DNA of 64,000 bases from Gossypium raimondii (GCF_025698545.1 NC_068571.1:52299733-52363732), one strand, 5' to 3'. Positions 1 to 12,142 are shown, numbered from the stretch's first letter. A program made the numbers and translations. Notes: a model not told the origin generated them from the letters alone.

Positions 1-1015
1 TTTACTTCCTTTGTCAAATTATTTCTTATCCCTTTTTTATTTAAATTTGGCACACAACATTTTGAAAAAGAAGTCAAATTGATTTCTTTAATGAAATTAC
101 TAACTAAAATGTTACGCTTTTTAAATGATTAAATGACAACTCACGAAACAATTCATGAGTACTTTATACCTTTTTCTTAATTTTATGATTTTTATAACTT
201 TTGTTAATTTTAAAATTATTTATTGACATGATATATAAGGTATAAAATATCATATTAAGATGAATATATGAATTATACCATAAATTATTATGCCAATATC
301 GTTAAAAATAACATTTTAATCCCATTTTATAGAGAGAAATATTCAATTTAACTAAAAATATACATCAAATTAAAAAATGTAAATCTATCTTTTCACTTTC
401 ACTTGTGAAGATTAAGAGTTTAAGGCTGAATTTAAATGAAAAGTACGTTTAACTGCGACTAATGTAAAAATAACAATAACAGTAAAATTAAATACTGTAA
501 CGTAAAATAAAAAATATACCTAATCGCCAATCCAAACTTAACTTAAATCATAATTTAGGTTTAAAAGAAAGCAGAAAAAGAAGAAGAAGTTCTTTGTAAT
601 GGTGTAGTTATGATGATGGGAAATGAATACTGACAATTTTTGATATGATCACCCTTATCTACTGGTCTGCCATAATCTATGCTCAAAGCCTTTTAGCCTT
701 GCCACGTGTTAGACTAAAAACACATATTGCCATTTTTGGCAAGCTTTGAAGCAATGCATAATCCATTAAATTTCGTACAGTGGAATACCGACATCTACAC
801 TCTACCCTCTTTCTGCATAATCCAAATTTTACATAGGATTGAAATCTTTACAACCTAATGGAAAACAGTGGTAAAATCAGATGAAATTTGACATCATCTT
901 CAAGGGTTCATCATGCATGCAACCAATGCCCATCCATTCATATAACATACATATACATACACACAAATATGTATATATTATTCAACAGCTCCACTGGCTC
1001 ACTTGGAAACCCACC
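1..1015. other. Intergenic, 3' side of the HSF gene
   Basis: AT-rich sequence downstream of the HSF stop codon. No open frame of useful length and no recognised repeat. The stretch around 600-960 is less AT-rich and probably includes the HSF 3' untranslated region, but no certain poly(A) site was picked. Confidence 0.5.
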
Positions 1016-2646
1016 CTAGCTACATGGCTTCCAATTCACCAACTGCTCTAATTCAACATAAATCTTTGAATCATTCACATCTACCTCTTCATTTGTTGAC
1101 ATCTCTGGTACAACCCTATCATCCATGGAAACCAAAAACTCTTCATCTTGAATTGGGTCCATAGGTTCTTCTATAGGGTTCGTTGTGGCTTGGGTCTCAA
1201 GCAATCTCCTCCTTTTGTTAAACTTCTTTTCATGATCAAGCTCTTTCCGTTTGTGAAGCAACTGTTGAATGAAGTTGGGGTATTTGATCATTTTAGCTAA
1301 GAAGCCGCACATCCGTCGTTGCTTACACTCGGCGAAATGAATCCGCTCCTCAACGATGCTTAGCCGATGATTCGAGTCGTCTTGTTGTTGTCTAAGTTTC
1401 GATACTTCCATTTGTAATGAAGTGTGATCTTGCTTTAGAACCTCAACATCAGCTTCTAATCCAACTCTACTATTAGTTGAATTATCAATGCAAATAACTC
1501 CTCCTCCTCCTTGTTGCTGCTTATTATATCTACTTCTTCTCTTAATATTTTTTAATAAATGCTTCCTTCCTCCTTGAAACCCTTCATTTGCAAACTCCCA
1601 TCTGTCTGAATCAATCTTCCTAAAACCCTAAAAACACAAAAAAAAATTATGTTAAATTTAAAAATTTCTAATTTCGCTTTTAGTCCTCTGAAATTTAAAT
1701 TTAATTCCTATACCTTTTTAATACACATACGATAAAGATATACTCATACCATACACGCACACTCGCACATCCAATAAACAACTCCACTATCTATCTAGGG
1801 CTTTGAGAAGCAAAAGTAAATATTTAATTTTTAAAAATTTCAAGAGACTCCTAGAGATTCGAACCCGAGTGGGTTTTATGGTAAATCTCTCTTGACCATA
1901 AGGTTAATCACAAAAGTTCTTCTAAGATAATTTGAGCATTCCAAATTGATAAACAATATTTTTAAAGGCTCCGGCTAAGACCGAAACAGTGCCACTGTTA
2001 AACAGTGACAACCCTGTTATCAGTTTAAACTTACTATTAACATTATTAAAATCAAAACCAAATATACGCTAAATTAAAGTAAAAAAAAGCAAAAAGAACT
2101 AAGTCTAAATTTCAGCATATTATAAGGACTAAACCCGTAATTATACCAACTAGAAATATAGAAACTATGGAAGTACAGTGCAAATTTTAACGGGGGCAAG
2201 TGGCAAATAAAAATACTTACGTAAGTGTTGAGTTGACGAACAAAACTGGAGAAATTCTTGTGCTTGAAATATTTAGGCAGTAGATTTTCAGAGAACCGGT
2301 GACAATCCCAAACGACGAAGCTATTACGACCGGAGCTCCATGAAACAATCGGGTCGGTTTTCGGATCCTCCACCATTTCAAACGTTTTCCTCAAAAACGG
2401 CGGCGGACCCAAATCGTTTAACCCTTCCATTGGCTTCGGCAAAACATCCGGCAAACTCGCTGACGGCCACGAATTGTTCCAATCTCCGACGCCGTTAATC
2501 ATATCATCGAAGAGCCTCATTTCTTCATCCGGCTCTTCCTTGACGACACTTGACTCGGTTTGATCCCCATTTCCGGTCGGTTCATTCAAAAACCCAGTCG
2601 TGTAGCTCAATTCACCACCGCCATTATCATGCTCCCAAGCTACCAT
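1016..2646 (-). CDS. Class A heat shock transcription factor (HsfA2/A6/A7-like)
   Basis: Sequence-specific activator that binds heat shock elements as a trimer in the nucleus. Exons on the minus strand: 2646-2221 and 1627-1016, giving 345 residues. The intron (donor GTAAGT, acceptor TTTTTAG) splits the DNA-binding domain right after RQLNTY, the position conserved in plant HSFs. The DNA-binding domain spans about residues 81-174, from [11 protein letters not shown] to [15 protein letters not shown]-rich linker follows, then a coiled-coil HR-A/B region at about 196-260 with the long spacer typical of class A. Basic clusters KNIKRRSR and [10 protein letters not shown] look like nuclear localisation signals. 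The C-terminus ends [10 protein letters not shown] and shows no textbook AHA activation motif, though acidic EEFLVSMDD is a candidate. The ATG at 2646 is preferred because the family-like N-terminus starts there; the frame continues upstream only through non-ATG codons. Family certain; subclass uncertain. Confidence 0.93.
1628..2220 (-). other. HSF intron with tRNA/SINE-like B box
   Basis: Single intron of the HSF gene, 593 bp. Read on the minus strand, 1856-1866 is GGGTTCGAATC, a good match to a Pol III B box. About 50 bases earlier lies TTAACCTTATGG, which resembles an A box. This suggests an old tRNA-derived SINE in the intron. No cloverleaf can be folded convincingly, so it is not called a tRNA gene. 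Confidence 0.4.
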
Positions 2647-2699
2647 TTCTTTTTTCTTTTTTAAAAAGAGGCACTCAAAGCGGTAACGCCAGAACAATG

Positions 2700-5606
2700 A
2701 AGAAATTAAATAGGAAGGAAAATTTGGAATTGAAGTTGACAGTGTTCAAAGCCCATCGCCATATTTTATTGCCACTTGTAGCTACCTTTTTTTATTGTCT
2801 CCACCTAATCTAAAACCTTCTAGTTTTCTTTATTTACATATCAGGCCCCCTTTATTTTTTTTAATTCAATCCAATAAAATTTTGCCACGTTGATGAATGG
2901 GAAAGCAACGGGAGAACTTTGGTTGTTTTTAGTGAGGATAAATGGCACTTTTATCTAAAAAAAACTAGATATTTGATAATATTTTAACAAAAACATTAAA
3001 TATGATTTTTTTTAAACTACCACTTTTACTAAAAATTTGTTTTAAGGGCTAGAAACGAATAAAAAAAATTTGGATTAGCTAAAGTTATAAAAAAAAATTT
3101 TGAGAATTGGTTAAGATATCGATTTAAAAAGAGCGTCAAATTGGTTAATTTAATAATTAGTATGAATCAATTGAATTAAATTAAGTTTTTTTTAAATTAT
3201 TTGATCGGATTATAATTAGTGACCTAATTAATTCAACTATTTTAAGAACAGTAGCCATAATGCGAATTATCATTATACTAAATTATGATTTCATAAAAAC
3301 TAAAGGGACTAATAAATAATTTTTCTTTTTCAGGGCGAAGACCACTATCCACCCTTATCTTCGCCCCTGGGTTTGAGTTTTACATTTGACATACAAAACC
3401 AGATCCACCATTATATTATATTATATAATTTATACCGCATAAAATATTAAAAATATCTAACAGTCTTATAATACTACAATTTAAATATTAAAATATATAT
3501 TAAGTTAAAATTTGAATTTAGATTAATTATTTATAAATCTACACGAAATAAAAATAAAAATGATTAGATTACAAATTATATATAATTAAAAATTTTATTT
3601 ATTTAACATTGATGAATTTACTAAAAATGTGTTGAAGTGTTATTGTTGTTGTTGGTATGTAAATTAATTATTTGTAAAAAGGGAAGAAAATCAGACAATT
3701 ATCCAAATACTTGTCGTTTTGCCTTCATTTTCAACTTTGGATTACCTCTCAAGTATATTAGTGCTTAGACAAACGTGTTTACTTTATTTGTGGGCATCAT
3801 CATCATAAAGAAGTCCCCAAATTTTTCATGAAGCTCCTACAAGTTTTGCTTTCTAATTCTGGTGTTATAATCTTCAAAATCTTTACCGTGCAATTGCGTC
3901 TCGTAGCCGTTAGATATCATCACAGGGAAAACATGATGGAGACGATCGTGCGGTGATTACAAGACAAGCGTGTTGGTTCCCCAACTGCCCCGCTGCATGG
4001 TGTCCACGTTTCGAGCTTATTGTCCACAAAAGTGTCCATTTCTGAGGTTGGAGTTCCGCCACAAAAAAAGGAAACAATATTCCACCAATAAGATCGTGCC
4101 ACGTTACCGGTATTGCTTTCAAAAATGGTTCGAGGTTTTATTATATTATTATTTTGGGGGAAATAAAAAGCTGCTTTGAAGAAGATTAGATTCAGCTTTA
4201 TAAACCCATTTCTTGGATATGACCAAAAAAAGAAAGGGTAGCCGTACAAGTGTCACAAAATGGAAAAAAGTAAAAATGAGCAAAATGTAGTATTCAAGTT
4301 AATTTTATATGTTAAGTTAATGATAAAATTGATTATTTTTATTAAAATTATTAACTTAACAGTTATACATGTTAAAATTAATAATGGTAAAATTGCACTT
4401 TAGTCTCTTCAAAATGATAAATATATATATGTTATTAAAATGATAAATTATATTTTTACTATCGCAGAAATATACATTTAATTCCACCTCTCAAAAAAAA
4501 AATTTGGCTTCACCCCGAATAAAAATTGATATATTTTTAATAGAACGACATCTTTACTCTTTAATCAAATATATAGGAATTAATTTACTCATTTTAATAA
4601 AAACATGATATAATTTAACTATTAGTACAAATGCCCCATAATACTTTTACCTATGAGGATTGGTCAAATGTTATGTACTTTATTTTTATTCATTTTCTTA
4701 AACTATCGAGCCAATAACAATTAAATGATTAACAATTAAATGATTATTAATAAAATAAAAGTGTAATTAATTGACCATTACTTTGATTTTGATTTTTTAT
4801 AAGTTTTTATCCATTTACAATAGTTTAGTTTATTTTCAATTATATATTATTATTTGAATCGATAAAATTATCAATTTTAATTTATTAATCGACAAGATTC
4901 GATTCTAACAACACTATATATATATATATATATGAGAGAGGAATAGTTGGATATTTGTAATTTTATAAAATTTAGCTGTTAACAAATAATTTTATTTATT
5001 ATTTACATTAGATTTGAGTATTATTAATTGAGTTAGATTTACATATTTAGATTTATAAATATATAGATAATTGTAATAGATGTCTTCAATTTATGGCATT
5101 TCATTTTAAATTAGTTTCAAAGCTATCAATGTTATATCAATTAAATTCTATTATTTAATTCGTTAACTAACACATAAAATTTTATATAGCATAGTTTAAA
5201 ATAAAAGTTCTAAAAAAAAAGAACGTTGGCACATAAACTTTTAAATGCTAGAACTAAAATGAAGTAAAATCTAAAAAATAATGGGTGAATGATAAAACTT
5301 TTCTAAAAGCATTCAAAATCTCAAAATCGAGATCTTTACAACATTCATTTTTTTTAATTTTCATTTTAAACTATATCACATAAAACTTGACATCTTATTT
5401 AATAGTTATATTAACAGTTTGGGTAATGGAATGACCTTATTGATATAACCGAGTAAATTTATCTGTTATTGTTTGGGTCAAGATTAAAATTTCAAAATTC
5501 GAAAAGTACAAAACTCAAATTAATTAAATTAAAGTACAAGAACTAAATCTATAATTTTCATAAAGTACAGGGACTACTAGCAAAATTTAACCATTTATTT
5601 TATTAC
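2700..5606. other. Intergenic between HSF and the hAT-like element
   Basis: Holds the HSF promoter side (2650-2830; a weak TATA-like AATAAAATATGG read on the minus strand near 2757-2770) and then very AT-rich DNA. The block 3890-4250 is clearly richer in G+C, with CCAATAAGATCGTGCCACGT near 4082, but has no credible coding frame. A short (AT)n run lies near 4915-4932. Confidence 0.45.
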
Positions 5607-6040
5607 ATTACATCTAGAGGTGCTCATGGGCTAGGCGGCCCGGCCCGGCCCGACGGCCCGCCCGAAATATGGAAGGGTTTGGGTAAAAATATAGGCCCGA
5701 AATATGGGCTTGGGCAAAAAAACGAGGCCCGTTTAGAAAACGGGCCGGGCCTCAGGGCACAATTTTTTTGGCCCGGCCCGATATAATAAATATATTTATT
5801 TTTTAATTTTTTAATTTTAAAATACTTTTTTAAATTTTTTAAATTTTTAAAATACTTTTTTTTAATTTTTAAAATAAATTTTTGGTATTTTATTAAAAAA
5901 TGGGCCGGGCCCGGGCTTATGGTTTTTTCCCAGGCCGGGCCTGGACAAAATTTCAGGCCCATATTTCGGGCCCGAGACCCGGGCCAAACTTTTTTATGAG
6001 CCCGGCCCAAACCCGGTCCATGAGCACCTCTAATTACATC
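5607..6040. mobile_element. hAT-like MITE with 15-bp TIRs and 8-bp target duplication
   Basis: Element at 5615-6032 (418 bp). Both ends carry the same 15-bp terminal inverted repeat TAGAGGTGCTCATGG. It is flanked by a perfect 8-bp direct repeat ATTACATC at 5607-5614 and 6033-6040, as expected for hAT insertions. The interior is a patchwork of GGCCCGG/CCGGGCC blocks around a T/A-rich centre, so it can fold on itself, and it has no transposase. The perfect target duplication argues for a fairly recent insertion. The open frame across it on the minus strand is only the repeat read through. A decayed relative sits at 56631-57085. Confidence 0.85.
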
Positions 6041-7223
6041 TTGGATTCAAAATTTAATTTGCACAACTGAGATTGGATTTAAATTGTTTTATATGGGATT
6101 TGGGTTTTGGATAATTTATTTGGGTGTGTTCATTTATTTTGATTTTGGGCCTAGATTTAAATAATTTAAAAATATTTAAATATCCAACTAATTTAATCTT
6201 TTAATTGGCTATTTCAATTAATAAAAATTAAAATTTATTTATTTAAATTGATTCATTCAATCAAATAAATTTTCTTAGAAAATTTATTCACCAAATTAGT
6301 ACACACTTATCTAATCTAATCTAATCTCTAAGCTCATTCCTATAATTCACTTAAATTATTAAATACTAAAATTTTATAATGTATACGTGTGAAAATCACA
6401 TATTTAAAATATAAATGTTTTGCATTTAAAATAACATATAATAAATTATGAAACATAAGGTTTGAAAACACATACGTAATATGTACGGAATTAAAACAAA
6501 AATTAGTTTAAATTGTGAGTAAAAGGAAAATTAAATATATATATATATACCTGCCATATTAATAATATTATTTAAATACACTCCAATTATTTATCATAGT
6601 ATTGTCATTTTTCTTGAATCGATATTGAGTTAATTTATGACACCAATTCAATCAACAAAATTATTAATAATATGTATATATATAAACAATGTGGGTGAAA
6701 CAATTTGTGCAATAAAATTAAAATGTATGAAAAATTTAAATAAAATTTTGTTGAACTGATAAATAAAATACAAATATTAGTGGCATGGTTCAAATATAAA
6801 TATTTACAATTTTATTGGTTTTTAAAATGATAAAAGGCAAAAGTATCCCTTTAACAATATAATATGTAAAATTATTATAGTAATTTTTGATCGAGTTGGT
6901 GTTGAAGTGACTTGTGGTACTAAATCACACCTCAAATAATAATATAGATATAGATATTAACTAGAAAATTTGTTTAAGAAACAAAGTGTAGTGGATTAAA
7001 GGTTTTTTTTAATGGGTGACGTATTTATTTATAATTAGTGTAAAAATAATGATAATAATAAATTTAGATAATATAATAATATTATAACGTGAGATAAAAA
7101 AATTAATATAAACATTTAGGTACCTTATAACAGCCACATAGCTCCTGTTATGGGGACCCACCGGGTTTTGATTTTGAAGTAGATAAAAGTCACACGATAG
7201 CTCAAGCTTTGGCTTTGGTTGCA
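6041..7223. other. Intergenic upstream of OHP1
   Basis: AT-rich, no gene. The last 100 bases (7130-7223) are richer in G+C and are the likely OHP1 core promoter and 5' leader; no clear TATA box was found. A short (AT)n run lies near 6536-6550. Confidence 0.45.
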
Positions 7224-7717
7224 ATGGCTACTGCTTCACTCATTTCCTCCCCATCACTTCTTCCAACTAAGCCCTTAACAATTCATCGCCAAAATCAGAA
7301 TCATTACACGACAGCCTTCAGAAATCGTGCATCCTTCAAGCTTCTAGCTGCCAAGCTTCCTGCTGGTGTACGTTCTTTTCTCCTGCCTTCTCATTGTTTT
7401 TATCTTTCTATCTATACTGGGTTTTTGTTTATAAGAAAAAACAAATTCAGGTTGAAGTGCCAAAAGTAGAGCCAAAATTCAAAGCACCTTTTCTTGGATT
7501 TACGAGGACAGCTGAGATATGGAATTCTAGGGCCTGTATGATTGGCATAATTGGTGTTTTCATTGTAGAACTGGTAAGGTGTGTCTCCACCTTTTCTGCA
7601 TCGTCCGTTGGCAATAGATTTTCGAATTTACGGTGTTGCGTTTTGCAGATTATAAACAAAGGAATACTTCAGACGATCGGGGTAGATGTTGGCAAAGGTC
7701 TTGATATTCCTCTCTAA
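7224..7717 (+). CDS. OHP1: One-helix protein OHP1, chloroplast
   Basis: Small thylakoid protein of the LHC superfamily. In Arabidopsis OHP1 pairs with OHP2 (and HCF244) to bind pigments and help assemble the photosystem II reaction centre. Exons 7224-7367, 7451-7573 and 7649-7717 give 111 residues, close to the usual length of about 110. Introns are GT-AG and phase 0. Residues 1 to about 42 are Ser/Thr/Arg-rich with few acids, a plausible chloroplast transit peptide. Then come the conserved KLPAGVEVPK segment, the proline-rich stretch ahead of the helix, and one transmembrane helix at about 70-92. That helix carries the chlorophyll-binding ExxNxR signature in AEIWNSRACMIG (E70, N73, R75). The end GKGLDIPL is typical of the family. 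ATG 7224 is the first in-frame ATG after a G+C-rich leader. Confidence 0.93.
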
Positions 7718-8697
7718 AGATTCAACCCAGGAGACAAGCACCATAGCTCTATCTATATGCCGCTTTATTGGGAACAAGTAAACATATTTTGTTGTATTAA
7801 AAATCACAACTCATTATGTATTTCATTTCTCAACTCTGTAACACTTTTGACTATCGTATTTGTTATACAAATAATATAAAACGTGCCACGTAAAATCTGC
7901 TCACCCGTGCGCTTGAGTCCTTTGTTAGGACACATGCAAGTTTTAGGAGATAACGTGTCTCGTATATAACCTAGTTACTTTAAGTACGTCATATTAGTGA
8001 ATCGTACCTTATATATATATATATATATGACAATAAATCACGTTGAAAAGGACAAAGAAAAACAATTGTATGAATAAATATTTTTATACAAATGCAAAAC
8101 TTTTACAAAACAAGATCATATCAATAGAAAAATATATTTTAAATCCAAAATATTTATCGAAAATTATGCTAAAAGACACAATGGAAGAAAAACGGCAAAG
8201 TGTATGCACAACTATGATTAGCAGAATATAAGAGAAATCATACCTCGAACATAAAATATATTGCTCCATAAGAAAAGGTTAAATTATGCTATTAGACCTT
8301 GTACTTTGAGTAAGTTGTAGATTTAGTACCTTTAATTTAATCATTTTAGTCCTCGTACATTTAGAGTTTTAAAATTTTAATCCTAACGAGAACTATTAAA
8401 TTTATCAAGTTCTATTTTTTTCAAAATTGAGATGTCATACGTATTATCAGATGTGTAATATCAACTTATCATCTTTACATATTATTCCCAAAAATTTGAT
8501 TCACATGTTAATCAATTTATTAACTTTCTCTGAACTAATATCTCAACTGATTCTCAATTTAACCGATCTGATTAGTTGATACAATCCGATTTAACTCAAA
8601 CAACACTCTCCATTAATGGAGTTAGGTTTTTTTACAGCTAAAGGATTTTGTATTTTTGTTTGAAAAGAGGGCAATATTTTTAAATTTTAAATTTAAC
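7718..8697. other. Intergenic between OHP1 and NAP1
   Basis: OHP1 3' region, an (AT)n run near 8012-8027, then from about 8278 a dispersed repeat of the type that reads GGTTAAATTATGCTATTAG followed by lines such as TTTTAGTCCTCGTAC. No gene. The genes on each side point the same way. Confidence 0.45.
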
Positions 8698-8705
8698 CTA
8701 TAAAC
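8698..8705 (+). promoter_or_regulatory. Likely TATA box of NAP1
   Basis: CTATAAAC, about 125 bp before the NAP1 start codon, leaving room for a leader of about 90 bases. The leader is pyrimidine-rich, as is common in plants. Confidence 0.5.
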
Positions 8706-8765
8706 GCTGCTCACTTAAAATCTTAGAAACTCCCATATCCCCTTTTCGCTCCAATTTCTCTCATC

Positions 8766-8775
8766 TAGGGTTTTA
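8766..8775 (+). promoter_or_regulatory. Telo-box in NAP1 leader
   Basis: TAGGGTTTTA contains the reverse complement of the plant telo-box AAACCCTA. This element is common near the start sites of genes for ribosomal and dividing-cell proteins, which suits a histone chaperone. A role here is inference. Confidence 0.45.
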
Positions 8776-8824
8776 GTGCCCGCCCTCATTTCTCCGGATT
8801 AAATTTTTAAAAAGAAATCCCCAA

Positions 8825-11223
8825 ATGAGCAAAGAAGCAATTAATTTCAACATGTCCGATCTCGGCGACGGTAACTCAATTTTCTCCTCTAAAATCCTAC
8901 CCTTAGTTGTTTTTTTTTTCGCTTCTCATAAATATATATTTTTTGAGTTTCAGCTCTTAACGAGGAAGCTCGAGCTGGTCTCGTTAACGCTCTAAAGGTC
9001 GGTGACTACTCGAATTATTTCGTTTTTGGTTTATTTGATTTTTCAATATTTTAGTTTTTTTAAATTTTTTTTAAATTTTTTTTGGCAGAATAAACTTCAG
9101 AATCTTGCTAGGGAGCACACTGATATGTTGGAGAGCCTTTCACCAAATGTTAGAAAGCGTGTTGAGGTTCTCAGAGAGATCCAGGCATGTTCTTTCTTTT
9201 TATGCTTCTTGTTGTTGCTTTTGCTGTGTGATGTTCATTACTATATTTGCTTGTTGTTTGTTTTGTTTTTTGTCATATTTATTTAATTTAGGGTCGGATT
9301 TACTTTCATAGTTGAGAAAGTCGAACTTAATTTGTTGAATTTATGTTAATATCTGTACTGATTTTGATTCAAGTTACTTTGATAGAGTACAAAGTTCTAT
9401 GTTCTTTCTGTACATTGACTCTCTTGTTCTTATCTAGCCAGTTAAGATTGTTGTATTTTAAAATTTTAGTTTTTTTTGTGCTTACAATGTGGTTGAAAAA
9501 GAGAGCCTTTATTGATTGGGGTTCTTTTTTATTTCTTCAACAGGGTCAACATGAAGAGTTAGAGGCTAAATTTTTTGAGGAGAGGGCAGCACTCGAAGCT
9601 AAATATCAGAAATTATATCAACCTTTGTATGCCAAGGTTTGTGATTTTAATTCTGTTTATGGTTTTCTTTAATTGGTCACTGTGGTATTTATCTGATTAA
9701 TTATCATATCTGTAGCGATACGATATTGTGAATGGTGTTGCTGAAGCTGAAGGAACTACAAATGATGCAGCCATGGACCAGAAAGAGGATAACGCTGCTG
9801 AAGGTATGATCTTAGTAGTTTGGTTCCCTCACCCTCCTCCCTCTTCTATATAGAAATGGACCGGTATTCATGCAATTATACTTTATATGCAGAGAAAGGA
9901 GTACCCGATTTTTGGCTTACTGCCATGAAAAACAATGATGTGCTTTCTGATGAGGTTGGTTATCTGGTTATAATTGTCCTTTGGCTACTTTCTTTTTTTT
10001 TTTCTCCTTTTTGGAAATAGTGATGCTCAGTTGTACTTATGATTTTGGAAGCAGATCACTGAGCGTGATGAAGGAGCTCTCAAATATCTCAAGGATATCA
10101 AGTGGCATAGGATCGAGGAACCCAAAGGATTCAAGCTTGAGTTTTACTTTGACCCCAATCCTTATTTCAAGAATACTTTGTTGACAAAGACATATCACAT
10201 GATTGATGAAGATGAACCTATTCTTGAGAAAGCTATTGGGTAATTACGGTTACCTTTTCCTTTTTCAAATGTCCCATTGGATTATTAGATTACAAGACAT
10301 CTTACATTTTAACTGAAATTGTTTTCCTCATGTTTTATAGAACGGAGATTGAATGGTATCCAGGAAAGTGTTTGACGCAGAAGATCCTTAAAAAGAAGCC
10401 TAAGAAGGGATCGAAGAATGCCAAGCCAATCACTAAAACAGAAGACTGTGAAAGTTTCTTCAACTTCTTCAATCCTCCTGAAGTTCCCGATGATGATGAA
10501 GACATTGATGAAGATACTGTATGGAAAACATTAAAATAGCCATGTAAATTTTGATGATTGATTAATTACTTCTACTTTTCTAATCGTTCTTTCTTCACAG
10601 GCTGAAGAGCTACAAAATCAAATGGAACAGGATTATGACATAGGGTGCATTCTCTTTTCAGCTTTTCTCAGTTTGAAGTCCTCCTCAAGCTTCATATAAA
10701 CTATATATTTGTTGGCTCTTTTTTCTCATCTTCTACCTGTTTATTTGTGCAGTTCAACAATTCGAGACAAGATTATTCCACATGCAGTGTCATGGTTTAC
10801 AGGAGAAGCTATTCAAGGAGATGAGTTAGAGATAGTAGATGAAGATGAAGATGATGATGTGGACGAGGACGAGGATGAAGATGAAGATGACGATGACGAT
10901 GATGAGGATGATGAAGAAAGTAAGACCAAGAAGGTACATTATCCTTGATTTGTCTCATCTTATATGAATACGCCTTATTTTCCTTTTGGAATTTCAAGTG
11001 ATGCTAATTTTTCATTCGATCCGTGTTACAATGCATGAAAATGTTGCTGCAGTCCTCATTTGCACAAAAGGTACATAAATTTCATGTAATTTATTTATTT
11101 TACCCTTGCCCCCTCATGACGAAATTGATGCCTGATTATTTTTATTATGTATCGTAGAAGAGTGGAAGAGCACAAGGGGATGGGCAGCAAGGTGAGAGGC
11201 CGCCAGACTGCAAGCAGCAATAG
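8825..11223 (+). CDS. NAP1: Nucleosome assembly protein 1 (NAP1;1-3 type)
   Basis: Histone H2A/H2B chaperone shuttling between cytoplasm and nucleus; dimers form through a long N-terminal helix. Exons: 8825-8870, 8954-8997, 9089-9184, 9544-9636, 9716-9803, 9893-9954, 10055-10239, 10341-10518, 10601-10644, 10753-10933, 11053-11070, 11158-11223. Together 366 residues, near the usual 370 or so. Residues 31-93 form the dimerisation helix region ([17 protein letters not shown], then [21 protein letters not shown]). The core holds [12 protein letters not shown] and [12 protein letters not shown] basic stretch [10 protein letters not shown] lies in exon 8, and a tail made almost only of D and E in exon 10. 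The protein ends CKQQ, the CaaX box known from plant NAP1 proteins and farnesylated in that family. Exon 11 is an 18-nt microexon. The intron after exon 3 uses a GC donor. Confidence 0.95.
9185..9543 (+). other. GC-AG intron of NAP1
   Basis: Intron 3 starts CAG|GCATGT and ends AACAG|GG. Using GC as donor joins ...LREIQ to [10 protein letters not shown] in frame and matches the family. The nearest GT, four bases on, would shift the frame. Confidence 0.8.
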
Positions 11224-12142
11224 GGCTCTAATTGCTGCTTTGGAAGATGCATGGCAATGTTAAAGCTTGCATGGTCTATATATGATATGTTTCATGGAAG
11301 AGAAGGGGCAAGGTTGTTTGCAGGTTTGGTGGTTATTTATACATGTTAAAACCATGAAATATGATTGGTTTGGAGAACCCTTCTTTTCCCTTGTTTGGGG
11401 GCGGGTTGATTTACTAGGATGTGACTGTTAGTATGAGATTTTCTCTATGTGCATGTTCCCAGGAACTCAAGAGTATATGTCTGCCATAGTGTTCTTATTA
11501 TATATATATTGCTTGTCATCAATTATTTTATGGCTTGTGTGATTGTAGTTATTTTATAATTACTTGCCAATTCTTACAGTTGATTCTTTTTTTACTTGGA
11601 TTTGCTCCATGGTTCAAAAGGAAGCACCATGAGTATTTTGCCTTCTAAAAGCCTACATGGATTGTTGAACTTTCACATATTTTTATAATTAATTTAAATA
11701 TAAAGTAGAGTTGGGCTAGGTTGATTGCAGAAAAAGTAGTAAAATTCTGTTCTGGTACTGCCTGGAATGCTCCATTTCAGTAACAAACATTCAGTTTCGT
11801 TTTGGAGACGGTACCATTGTGTTCCGGTACATGCCGGCCGGAAAAAAATTTTAAATTTTTTGTTATTGAATGATGGATTATGCATTTTATTGTTTATGGA
11901 ATAATTTGTGGATTGTATTTGAAAAGTTTATTGATGTGTATTTTATACTTGAGATTTATTTAATTTTATTATTCCATATTTGTAAATATGTATATATATT
12001 TTTTAAAAATAATTATAAATCCAAAATGCACTCTTCTTTAAAAGAGGGTTTCAAGTGGAATTTATTACTTTAGATAGTGGGAAATTTATATTAACTTGTT
12101 TAACTCGTGAAATGCTTTTTTGGGAATGTGAATGTGATAGAA
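11224..12142. other. NAP1 3' region and AT-rich spacer
   Basis: The first 300-400 bases are probably the NAP1 3' untranslated region (TTATTATATATATATTGC near 11496 may serve for polyadenylation). The rest is AT-rich with no gene. Confidence 0.45.

Noticed and set aside
1840-1930. Possible tRNA gene on the minus strand
   Set aside because: Only a B-box-like sequence; no acceptor stem or full cloverleaf.
5624-6010. 128-residue open frame on the minus strand, rich in G, P, R
   Set aside because: It is the hAT-like MITE read through; composition follows the GGCCCGG blocks.
10809-10997. Minus-strand frame rich in histidine and proline
   Set aside because: Shadow of the NAP1 acidic tail on the opposite strand.
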